Source: DATAVK01 sp036267755
GTDB taxonomy: Bacteria > Actinomycetota > Actinomycetes > JAFAQI01
Assembly: GCA_036267755.1 (NCBI GenBank)
Contig: DATAVK010000077.1
Location: 15,093 to 79,092 of the forward strand
Reading direction: 5' to 3'
Length of the DNA stretch: 64,000 nucleotides
Part shown: positions 1-7,602 of the stretch, piece by piece
Position numbering within the stretch: the first letter of the stretch is position 1
How the letters are laid out: each line of letters starts with the position of its first letter
Program-made: the position numbers and the translations under genes
The notes under the pieces: generated by a model
Databases searched by the model: none
The model's input: only the letters and a program-made list of their open reading frames with translations
What the model was told of the DNA's origin: nothing

Positions 1-1200
1 GCGCTGATCGCCGACGACGAGTTCGGCTCCATGATCGACGAGCTCGACGTCTCGATCCCGCGGCTGACCGCGTGGGTCGACGACGAGAGCGAACCGTCGG
101 ACAGCATCGCCGGCCTGGTCGCGGCTGCGCCGGGTGCGGCACCATCGCTGCCGTCGCCCGGCAGAGACAGCCGGCACGTCATCCTCACCAGCGGTACGAC
201 GGGGAAACCGAAGGGTGCGTCGCGCGCGGCTCCGGGTGCGCTCGCCGGGATGGTCGAGGGCATCGCCGTACTGGATGCGATCCCGTACCGAGGTCGCGGC
301 GTGACCGTGCTCGCTGCGCCGGCCTTCCACGCCTGGGGGCTTGCGAACCTCACGATTGCGATGCTGCTGCAGTCCACTCTCGTGATGCGCCGACGCTTCG
401 ATCCCGAAGCGACGCTCGAGCTGATCGAGACCTACCACGCGGACACGCTGGCGGCGGTTCCCGTGATGTGCCAACGGATCCTCGAGGTGAAGGCCGAGCC
501 CGACACGTCATCGCTGGCGATCGTGTCGCTGTCCGGATCGGCGCTTGCCCCAACGCTCGCCGAGGCCTTCATGGACCGCTTCGGTGACGTCTTGTACAGC
601 CTGTACGGCTCCACCGAGGTCGCTTACGTCAGCGTCGCGCAGCCACGGGACCTGCGAGAGGCACCCGGCACGGCGGGTCGCGTCGTACGCGGCGTCACGG
701 TTCGCATCGTGGATGAGGACGACAACGACGTCGCGCCCGGGGAGACCGGTCGGATCTTCGCTGGCAGCGCGATGTCGTTCGAGGGCTACACCAGCGGCGA
801 GGACAAGAGCCGGCTCGGCAAGTTGGCGTCCATCGGCGATGTCGGCCGGATCGGTGACGACGGCCGGCTCTACGTCGAGGGCCGCGACGACGACATGATC
901 GTCTCCGGCGGCGAGAACGTGTTCCCGGCCGAGGTCGAGGAGACGCTGCACCAACACTCCGACGTCGCCGATGTGGCCGTGGTGGGAGTCGACGACGAGA
1001 AGTTCGGCCAGGCTCTGGTGGCTCATGTGGTGTTGCGTGACGGCGGCTCGGCGAGCGACGACGACCTGCGGGCTCACGTGAAGAAGCATCTGGCCGGTTA
1101 CAAGGTGCCGCGCGAGGTTGTCTTCCACGACGAGCTGCCGCGCAACGAGACCGGCAAGGTGGTCAAGTCGGAGCTCGCCTCAGAGCCCGATTCCGAGTAG
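1..1200 (+). CDS. Acyl-CoA synthetase (AMP-binding), 5' partial
   Basis: The frame is open from base 1, so the start lies upstream and about 400 codons are visible. It shows the AMP-binding signature LTSGTTGKPKG near visible residue 62, the YGSTE motif near residue 200, the A8-type hinge region with SGGENVFPAEVEE, and a C-terminal catalytic lysine in NETGKVVKSEL. These are hallmarks of the FadD/acyl-adenylate family, which activates a carboxylate with ATP and then CoA. Chain-length preference cannot be read from sequence. Family members usually run 500-550 residues, so roughly the first quarter is missing. It may belong to a lipid gene cluster left of the window. Confidence 0.93.
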   Translation, partial: ALIADDEFGSMIDELDVSIPRLTAWVDDESEPSDSIAGLVAAAPGAAPSLPSPGRDSRHVILTSGTTGKPKGASRAAPGALAGMVEGIAVLDAIPYRGRGVTVLAAPAFHAWGLANLTIAMLLQSTLVMRRRFDPEATLELIETYHADTLAAVPVMCQRILEVKAEPDTSSLAIVSLSGSALAPTLAEAFMDRFGDVLYSLYGSTEVAYVSVAQPRDLREAPGTAGRVVRGVTVRIVDEDDNDVAPGETGRIFAGSAMSFEGYTSGEDKSRLGKLASIGDVGRIGDDGRLYVEGRDDDMIVSGGENVFPAEVEETLHQHSDVADVAVVGVDDEKFGQALVAHVVLRDGGSASDDDLRAHVKKHLAGYKVPREVVFHDELPRNETGKVVKSELASEPDSE

Positions 1201-1298
1201 GGCCGACCACGACTCACAGCGAGTCGCAGTGTCGCGTTCATGTCGGGGTCGCGGCGTGGTCCGGGTGCGTTCACCTGCGACTCCTACGTTGCAGCCGC

Positions 1299-4200
1299 AT
1301 GAGGTCTTCGGTGCAGCGACTCGGTTCTCGGCGGCTCGGCGCCATCGTCGCCTGCGGGGTGATCGGCGGCTCGGCTTTGGTCGCGGCCGGCGGCGTCGCC
1401 TCCGCGGCGACCGGCTTGGCGCCGGGCGACCTCGTGGTCTACCGCGTCGGTGACGGGACGACAGCACTGTCAGGTACGGCGGCTCCTGTCTTCCTTGACG
1501 AGTACACCCCGGCAGGAACCCTGGTCACGTCGGTGCCGATGCCGACGGTGGCGAGCGGTGCCGGCCAACCGCTCGTTGCGAGCGGCTCGGCGAGCTCGGA
1601 GGGGCTGCTTTCGTTGTCCGGCGACGGCCGCTACCTGGTGGCGCCCGGGTACGACGCCGCCGTCGGTACGACGAAAATCGCGAGCAGCAGCTCGACCGCC
1701 GTACCCCGCACGGTCGCCCGGGTCGACGCCAGCGGCACGGTCGACACGTCGACGGCGCTGACCGATTTCGCGACTGGGAACAATCCCCGGTCGGCGACCA
1801 GCTCCGACGGAACGTCGATCTGGGTGGGTGGCGCTGCTGGCGGACCGCGCTACACCACGCTCGGCGCCACGACATCGACGGAGCTGGACAGCGGGACCTT
1901 CAAGAACGTCCGGCAAGTCGCGGACTTCGACGGCCAGCTCTACGCCTCGGCCGACCCCACCAAAGCCGGGCTGACGATCGGCACCGTCGGCAGCGGGCTT
2001 CCGACCACGACCGGCCAGACCGTCAGCAACCTGCCGTTCGCCCCGCCTCCCGGCGACCCCTACGGCTACTCGTTGCTCACGCTCGGCAACGGCACCGCTC
2101 CTGACACTTTGTACGAAGCTGACCTCACGGCAGGCGCGGTCGTGAAGTACGGCCTGGTCAGTGGTAGCTGGGTCGCCGAGGGTTCGGTCCAGGTATCGAG
2201 CCCAGAGGGCCTCACTGCGAACGACGACAACGGCACGGTCAGCATCTACGCGACCAGCAGCGGTGCGAACGGCACCAGCGGCACGGTGTACGCGATCTCC
2301 GACAGCAGCGGCGTCGGCGGGACCCTGACCGGCACCGCCACCCCGATCGCGACGCTGCCCGCCAACGAGGCGGCCCGCGGCATCGCGTTCGCGCCCGGCA
2401 CGGTGATCGGCACCGGCGGCGGCATCAAGCCGCCGCCCGTCGTCCCGACCATCAGCACCCCACGCAGCGCGCTCCCGGCCGCGCTCGGCGACCCCACCAA
2501 CCCGACACTGCCCGTGACCGTCGGTGATCCGGACGTCGATGCCAGCCAGCTCACGGTCACGGTCACGTCGTCGGACGCCTCGATCGCTCCCGACGACGGC
2601 ATCACGATCTCCGGGTCGGGCGCCGACCGGACTCTCACGGTGACGCCAGCCGCCGTCGGCATCGCGACCATCACCCTCACCGTGACTGCACCGGATGAGT
2701 CGTCGGCCAGCGAGCAGATCCGGTACGGCGTGTCCGCGGACCTCACGGGTGATCTCGGGCCGCAGGGCTCCGGGCTGCGGTACTACTCCGGCGCGGGAAA
2801 CGCCTCGGCCGCCGTCGACGTGGGTGGCGGATACGCGGTCGTCGCCGATGACGAGAACGACGTGCTGCGGCTCTACGACCTGAGCGAGTCCGGCCCGCCG
2901 GTGCAGACCTTCGACTTCACCGGGCAGCTGCCGTTCGGGACCAGCGAGGTCGACGTCGAAGCCGCGGCCCGAGTCGGCAACGTCATCTACTGGGAGGGGT
3001 CGATGAGCACCGGCTCGAGTGGCGACCTCGAACCCGCCAGGAGCACGGTCTTCGCGACCAGCGTGTCCGGCACGGGTGCCAACACGACGCTGACGTATCT
3101 CGGCAGCTACACCGGCCTGCTCGGCGACCTGATCGCCTGGGACCAAAGCAATGGCAACGCCCTCGGGCTGGCCGCCTCGGCTGCCGCCGGAGTCGGTGGT
3201 CACGAAGCCGACGCGCTCAACGTCGAGGGTCTCGAGTTCGCGGCCGGCAGCAGCTCGACGGCGTACCTCGCCTTCCGGGCGCCGCTGGAGCCGACCACCA
3301 ACCGTCATCTCGCGATGCTCATCCCGGTGACCAACTTCGCCGACCTCGCGACGAACGGGAACCCGGGAACCACCCACGCCACGTTCGGATCGCCGATCTT
3401 CTTCGACCTCGGCGGCCTCGGTATCCGCGACATCCGCGAGAACGCAGACGGGCAGTACCTCATCGTCGCCGGCACCGCGGACGACTCCAACAGCGGATTC
3501 GTCCTCTACACCTGGGACGGCAACCCGGCGCACGCGCCGCGACAGACGCAGACCGTCCTTCCGCAGCTCCCTTCGGCGGACAACCTGGGGGCATGGGAAA
3601 CCATCGTCAGCACGCCCGATCCGCTCGTGTCGGGTGCGCCGGTCCAGCTGCTCCAGGACGACGGCGACGTCGACTGGTACGGCGACGGCCTGACCTCGAA
3701 GACCGGCACCGTGACCGACCTGCAGAAGGACCTCGGCGTGGTGTTCGACTACGCAGCGCCGACGCCGCAGGCCACAGCGGTGACCGTCACATCGAGCGCC
3801 AACCCGACCGCGCCCGGCAAGGCCGTGACCCTCACAGCCACGGTGTCCGGCCTCGCCGACGAGGCCACGCCGACTGGCTCGGTGACCTTCTCGATCACCG
3901 GCGCCGACGGCTCCCACGTCAGCTGCTCCGGGTCCAACACCGTGACCCTCGGTGGCGGAGTAGCGACCTGCTCGCTCCCGGCCGGCGCGTTGCGGGCGAG
4001 CGGATCGGCCTACACGGTGACGGCGAGCTACGCCGGGACCGCCGACGACGCCGGCAGTGTCGGCACGCTCACCGAGACGGTCACCGGCGCGCCGACAGTG
4101 ACCGCGGCGGCCGCCGTGACGTTGTTGCCGAAGGCCGGCCGGTCGGTCGCGGTGCTTGCGGCCGTCATCCCGACCAAGTCCGTCCCCGCGCTGCTCACCG

Positions 4201-4412
4201 GCTCGGTCATCTTCACGGTGACCGACAGCAGCGGTCACGTCACCGGCACCGGATCGGCAGCGCTCACGCCCTTCCTGCCGGTCGCCAGCTTCACCATCCC
4301 CGGCGCTGCGCTGCCGGCCGCTGGCACGTACTCGGTGCAGGTCCGGTACTCCGGGGACGAGTTCTACTCGCCGAGCACGACCAGCTTCAGTCTGCGGATC
4401 AGTCGCGCCTAG
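1299..4412 (+). CDS. Large secreted protein with C-terminal Ig-like repeats
   Basis: This 1037-residue protein starts with a Sec signal peptide (basic n-region, alanine/glycine-rich core, probable cut after ASAAT near residue 37). The first 370 residues are rich in Gly/Ser/Thr and look like a beta-propeller or similar all-beta fold. A middle part (about 385-480) resembles a bacterial Ig domain, a second beta-rich part follows, and two Big_3_5-type Ig repeats lie at about 820-930 and 930-1037, each with the pattern tGSVtFtvt and Ytv.asYaGd. No catalytic motif or cell-wall sorting signal was seen. The function is unknown; an extracellular adhesive or structural role is inferred. It ends in a shared CTAG with the convergent hydroxylase gene. 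Confidence 0.85.
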   Translation: MRSSVQRLGSRRLGAIVACGVIGGSALVAAGGVASAATGLAPGDLVVYRVGDGTTALSGTAAPVFLDEYTPAGTLVTSVPMPTVASGAGQPLVASGSASSEGLLSLSGDGRYLVAPGYDAAVGTTKIASSSSTAVPRTVARVDASGTVDTSTALTDFATGNNPRSATSSDGTSIWVGGAAGGPRYTTLGATTSTELDSGTFKNVRQVADFDGQLYASADPTKAGLTIGTVGSGLPTTTGQTVSNLPFAPPPGDPYGYSLLTLGNGTAPDTLYEADLTAGAVVKYGLVSGSWVAEGSVQVSSPEGLTANDDNGTVSIYATSSGANGTSGTVYAISDSSGVGGTLTGTATPIATLPANEAARGIAFAPGTVIGTGGGIKPPPVVPTISTPRSALPAALGDPTNPTLPVTVGDPDVDASQLTVTVTSSDASIAPDDGITISGSGADRTLTVTPAAVGIATITLTVTAPDESSASEQIRYGVSADLTGDLGPQGSGLRYYSGAGNASAAVDVGGGYAVVADDENDVLRLYDLSESGPPVQTFDFTGQLPFGTSEVDVEAAARVGNVIYWEGSMSTGSSGDLEPARSTVFATSVSGTGANTTLTYLGSYTGLLGDLIAWDQSNGNALGLAASAAAGVGGHEADALNVEGLEFAAGSSSTAYLAFRAPLEPTTNRHLAMLIPVTNFADLATNGNPGTTHATFGSPIFFDLGGLGIRDIRENADGQYLIVAGTADDSNSGFVLYTWDGNPAHAPRQTQTVLPQLPSADNLGAWETIVSTPDPLVSGAPVQLLQDDGDVDWYGDGLTSKTGTVTDLQKDLGVVFDYAAPTPQATAVTVTSSANPTAPGKAVTLTATVSGLADEATPTGSVTFSITGADGSHVSCSGSNTVTLGGGVATCSLPAGALRASGSAYTVTASYAGTADDAGSVGTLTETVTGAPTVTAAAAVTLLPKAGRSVAVLAAVIPTKSVPALLTGSVIFTVTDSSGHVTGTGSAALTPFLPVASFTIPGAALPAAGTYSVQVRYSGDEFYSPSTTSFSLRISRA

Positions 4413-5128
4413 CGACTGTCACCGACACCGAGGCTGAAGGCGGTGTCCGACACCGGTACGGCGTCCTTGGCGGGGAACGTCCGGAACGCGTGGTCGGCGA
4501 CGTGCACGGTGACCCCGAACCAGTACTTCTCGTTGCGGAAATGGTGCAGCCGATGCGCCCGGTAGACGTAGCGGTAGTAGCGGCTGCGGGGCCGGTACGT
4601 CGAGTGGATGAGGAAGTGCGTCCACTCATACGTCAGGTACATCGCTGACGAGACGAGCATCGCCATGAACGCCAGCCTGACCGTCGGCGCGACGAGCAGG
4701 TAGAACGGCACCTGGGCAAGGCACGTCGCGATCAGGACCGGGCGCGGGACCAGGACCAGACCGAGGACCTTGGGGTCCCGGTGGTGTTGGCGATGCCGCC
4801 TGGCGCCCAGCGGGTCCACCGTGAGTCGCCCTATCGTGCGCGGCTTCCAGTGCAGCACGGTGACGTGGATGACCCACTCGGTGAAGGGTTGTAGGCCGAG
4901 GATCGCCGCGAGCACCACGGCGTCCCAACGTGACCAGCCGCCGAGCGCGATCCGTACGCCGGCGAAGACCAGCACGAGCGGCGCGAGCACGCGGGCGCTG
5001 AACGTCCTGCTGAAGATCGCCGCCGCCCGGCGCAGACCCAGGCCGGGCCCGGTGTAGTCCTCAGGCTGGGCCTCGCGACCACTCGGCCGCATCTCGGTGA
5101 CCGCCACCTGGTCAGTGTGACGCCGCAC
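4409..5128 (-). CDS. Sterol desaturase / fatty acid hydroxylase family protein
   Basis: A 239-residue membrane protein with the histidine clusters of the FA-hydroxylase superfamily (di-iron): RRHRQHH, HFLIHS, RAHRLHH and HVADHAF. Hydrophobic segments lie at about 35-85 and 130-165. Such enzymes hydroxylate or desaturate lipid-like substrates at the membrane; the substrate is unknown here. The GTG start at 5128 is assumed; an ATG at 5092 would give a protein 12 residues shorter. Its stop codon overlaps that of the convergent Ig-repeat gene (TAG on both strands of CTAG). Confidence 0.88.
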   Translation of the reverse strand: MRRHTDQVAVTEMRPSGREAQPEDYTGPGLGLRRAAAIFSRTFSARVLAPLVLVFAGVRIALGGWSRWDAVVLAAILGLQPFTEWVIHVTVLHWKPRTIGRLTVDPLGARRHRQHHRDPKVLGLVLVPRPVLIATCLAQVPFYLLVAPTVRLAFMAMLVSSAMYLTYEWTHFLIHSTYRPRSRYYRYVYRAHRLHHFRNEKYWFGVTVHVADHAFRTFPAKDAVPVSDTAFSLGVGDSR

Positions 5129-5211
5129 CGGTTCTCGCGCCAGACCGGTCTAGAGCGCCCGGATGCCCGCAAAGGCCGCGTCCCGGGGCCGCCCCGGGTT
5201 ACCGTGCCTAG

Positions 5212-5742
5212 GTGGATCCGCTCATGGCACCGACCCTGGCGGCCGCTCTCCTGCTCGTCCTGGCCGGTGCACCGAAGCTGGTGAATCCGCACGACACCCG
5301 CCGTGCGCTGCGCTCGGTCGGGTTCCCGGTTCCAGCGATCGCGGTGCGGGCGGGCGGCCTGGTCGAGGTGGGCATCGGCACGCTGGCGGTGCTGCACGGC
5401 GGTCGGGTCGCCGACGGGCTGGTTGCTGCGTCGTACCTCGGGTTCACCGGCTTCGTCATCGTGGCGCTGCGCAGCGGGGGAGTCATCGCGTCGTGCGGCT
5501 GCGTCGGCCGCCCCGACACCCCGCCGACTCTCGCTCACGTGCTGGTCACGGCCGCGTTCACGGTTTTGACAGGTGTCGCAGCGGCGGTCGGCTCCACCGG
5601 CGTGCTGACATGGACCACGTCGTCCATGTCGACGGTCCACCAGGTGGCCGTCCTCGGGTTCGCCGTCCTGATCGCCTGGCTCGCGTGGCTCGCCCTGGCG
5701 GAGCTGCCGCGGCTGCGGGCCATCGAACGCTTCGTTGCCTAA
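5212..5742 (+). CDS. MauE/DoxX-like redox-associated membrane protein
   Basis: A 176-residue protein with about four membrane segments. It has an N-terminal AGAPKL(V)NP stretch typical of MauE/DoxX-like proteins and a Cys-Gly-Cys motif (SCGCVGRPDTP, about residues 95-105) after the third helix. MauE proteins work with MauD in disulfide formation or maturation of the methylamine dehydrogenase light chain. GTG start at 5212. It is the first gene of a run continuing through a MauD-like thioredoxin to a MauA-like exported protein at 9168. That context strongly supports a role in folding the cysteine-rich product. Confidence 0.85.
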   Translation: MDPLMAPTLAAALLLVLAGAPKLVNPHDTRRALRSVGFPVPAIAVRAGGLVEVGIGTLAVLHGGRVADGLVAASYLGFTGFVIVALRSGGVIASCGCVGRPDTPPTLAHVLVTAAFTVLTGVAAAVGSTGVLTWTTSSMSTVHQVAVLGFAVLIAWLAWLALAELPRLRAIERFVA

Positions 5743-5755
5743 TAAGGGGTTCCAC

Positions 5756-6466
5756 GTGTTGGCACTGGTCATAGCGGAGGGGGTCGCGGTCGCCCTTCTT
5801 GGCCTGCTGGTCGCCGGGTTGCTGCGCAGCCACGCCGAGATCCTTCGCGCGCTGCACGACCTCGGCGCGGACCTCGATCCTGACGGCCGCGCACCCGTCA
5901 TCCCGGCCACTCGAGTCGCGTCGCTGCGGGCCGAGGACATCGCGCACGACATCGCGGGGCAGCGGTTGGACGGCAGTGCCGCGGCGGTCGGCGTGGTCGG
6001 CGCGCCCCACGACTCGGTGCTGGCCTTCCTTTCCAGTGGCTGCGCGACGTGCCACCCGTTCTGGGACTCGTTGCGCGCCGGTGTCTCGCCGGTCGGTGAT
6101 TCTCGCGTGGTCGTCGTCGTCCAGGACGAGGACAACCGCAGCCGGCTGCAGCAGCTCGCCGGAGCTGACCTCGACGTGGTCGCCTCGTCACGTGCGTGGG
6201 CTGACTACGGCGTCCCGGGTTCCCCGCACATCGTCCAGGTGCACGGCCCGACCGGCCGGGTCGTCGGTGAGGGCACCGGCCAGACCTGGGAGCAGGTGAT
6301 GGACTTGCTCAGTCACGGTGATGACGCCCGCCGCGGGTCGAGACAGGAACCCGGGACCGACGACCGGGACAACGCCACCCGGATCGACGCCGAGCTCGCT
6401 GCGGCGGGGATCGGGCCGGGCCATCCGAGCCTGCACGACGAGCGGCCGCCGCTGGAGACCGGGTGA
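5756..6466 (+). CDS. MauD-like membrane-anchored thioredoxin-fold protein
   Basis: About 236 residues: one N-terminal membrane segment, then a thioredoxin-like domain with the active-site motif CATC in FLSSGCATCHPFW and the cis-proline-type GVPGSPH. MauD proteins are thiol-disulfide oxidoreductases needed for stable methylamine dehydrogenase light chain. The GTG at 5756 is preferred because AAGGGG (5744-5749) lies six bases upstream; a TTG at 5735 in the same frame would overlap the stop of the preceding gene. The C-terminal 40 residues are polar and probably disordered. It is the likely partner of the MauE-like protein. Confidence 0.86.
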   Translation: MLALVIAEGVAVALLGLLVAGLLRSHAEILRALHDLGADLDPDGRAPVIPATRVASLRAEDIAHDIAGQRLDGSAAAVGVVGAPHDSVLAFLSSGCATCHPFWDSLRAGVSPVGDSRVVVVVQDEDNRSRLQQLAGADLDVVASSRAWADYGVPGSPHIVQVHGPTGRVVGEGTGQTWEQVMDLLSHGDDARRGSRQEPGTDDRDNATRIDAELAAAGIGPGHPSLHDERPPLETG

Positions 6467-6543
6467 GCGGAGCTGCCATCACGCTGGTGCTGGGCGTCGC
6501 GGCGGCTGTGGTGGCCGGGCTCCGCGCGACCTGGTCACCTTGA
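6463..6543 (+). CDS. Possible 26-residue single-span membrane protein
   Basis: A GTG at 6463 overlaps the TGA of the preceding gene (GTGA), a coupling arrangement seen repeatedly in this window. The frame encodes 26 residues, almost all a hydrophobic helix (MSGAAITLVLGVAAAVVAGL) followed by a short basic end, and stops at 6543, ten bases before the next gene. It would be a small transmembrane peptide within the Mau-like operon. No homologue is recognised, and such a short frame can arise by chance. Confidence 0.4.
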   Translation: MSGAAITLVLGVAAAVVAGLRATWSP

Positions 6544-6552
6544 GGTGAGTCG

Positions 6553-7146
6553 ATGCTGGCGAGCATCAGCCCGCTAGTTGAGCGGGCACCCGGAACCCGA
6601 TGGTGGCGCCTGGCCGGTTCATACCTGGTCGGGTCGGTCGTCGGTGGCTCGGCCGTGGGCGCTGCCCTCGGCGCGGTGGGCGAGGCGGTGCGGCTCCGGC
6701 ACTCGTGGGTCGCCCTCGCCGCGGTCACTGCGGCACTGGCCGTCCTTGCGGCACTTGCCGACCTGGCCGGTCGGGTGCCGAGTCGGCGGCGACAGGTGGA
6801 CGAGACCTGGTTGTCGACGTACCGCGACTGGGTGATCGGGACCGGGTTCGGCGTCCAGCTCGGCGTGGGGGCGGTCACGATCGTCACCTCCGCGTCGACG
6901 TACCTGACGTGGTGGTTCGAGGCGGCCTCGGGCTCCGCTGTCGCGGGAGCGGTGATCGGCGGCTGCTTCGGTCTGGCGCGCGGCCTGCCATTGCTCAGCA
7001 TGGCCGGCGTCCGCGACGCGGGCGAGCTGCGTCGGCGCAATGCCGCGATCGTCACCGCTCTGCCCGTCGCTCGCCGGCTCGCCGTCGGTGCGCAGCTGTC
7101 GATCGCCGGCCTGGTCGGCGTCGCCGCCGTTGTGGCGGCTCGCTGA
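6553..7146 (+). CDS. Integral membrane protein of the Mau-like operon
   Basis: A 197-residue protein with about five hydrophobic segments (roughly residues 20-45, 52-75, 95-115, 125-150 and 175-197), rich in Ala, Val and Gly. AGGTGAG lies just before the ATG at 6553. I do not recognise the family and see no catalytic motif; one cysteine occurs in GGCFGLARG. Its position between the MauD-like gene and the MauA-like gene, and a one-base overlap (TGATG) with the next frame, suggest co-expression in the same maturation or export system. Confidence 0.75.
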   Translation: MLASISPLVERAPGTRWWRLAGSYLVGSVVGGSAVGAALGAVGEAVRLRHSWVALAAVTAALAVLAALADLAGRVPSRRRQVDETWLSTYRDWVIGTGFGVQLGVGAVTIVTSASTYLTWWFEAASGSAVAGAVIGGCFGLARGLPLLSMAGVRDAGELRRRNAAIVTALPVARRLAVGAQLSIAGLVGVAAVVAAR

Positions 7147-7592
7147 TGGCGCAGGTGCATGCCTACGGCCTCTCGCTCGAGGCCCCGACGGGGTGGGACG
7201 TTCACGTCTACCGGCGGCAGACCGACGACGGGAGTACGCCGTACCCGATCGTGCACGCCTCGAACTTCCCGTTGCCGCGACGCCGCGGCGACTTCGGGGT
7301 GGGCGCCGTCGAACGGATGTCGCGGGACCACGTGCTCGTGGTGCTCTTCGAGTACGAGCCCGCCGCGGCGCACACCCCGCTGTTTCGGGTGACCCGCCGG
7401 CCGCAGCCGCGGGCTCACGACTTCCACCCCCAGCAGCTGCAGCGCACCGTCCCCGGTCAGAGCGGGGCCCAGTGGTTCTTCACCGAGGGCAACCGCCCGT
7501 TCTGCCTTTACGTCGTCATGGGCGGTCACACCCGCCGCGCCCAGCTGCTGCCCCACGTCCACCGGCTGCTCGACAGCCTGATCGTGCACTAG
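7146..7592 (+). CDS. Uncharacterised 148-residue soluble protein
   Basis: ATG at 7146 overlaps the stop of the upstream gene by one base, and the stop is followed at once by the AGGAGGA of the next gene. The product has no signal peptide or membrane span and looks cytoplasmic. It contains a mixed alpha/beta sequence starting AYGLSLEAPTGWDVHVY, which resembles stress-response or PsbP/DUF-type folds that begin with similar amphipathic strands. I cannot name a family. Its place in the operon points to a role linked to the MauA-like protein. Confidence 0.72.
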   Translation: MAQVHAYGLSLEAPTGWDVHVYRRQTDDGSTPYPIVHASNFPLPRRRGDFGVGAVERMSRDHVLVVLFEYEPAAAHTPLFRVTRRPQPRAHDFHPQQLQRTVPGQSGAQWFFTEGNRPFCLYVVMGGHTRRAQLLPHVHRLLDSLIVH

Positions 7593-7602
7593 GAGGACGA
7601 AC

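Noticed and set aside
1470..4238. A 922-codon open frame on the minus strand under the Ig-repeat gene
   Set aside because: It is rich in Arg/Gly with no domain or signal, mirrors the GC-rich plus-strand gene, and lacks a credible start. It is a shadow frame.
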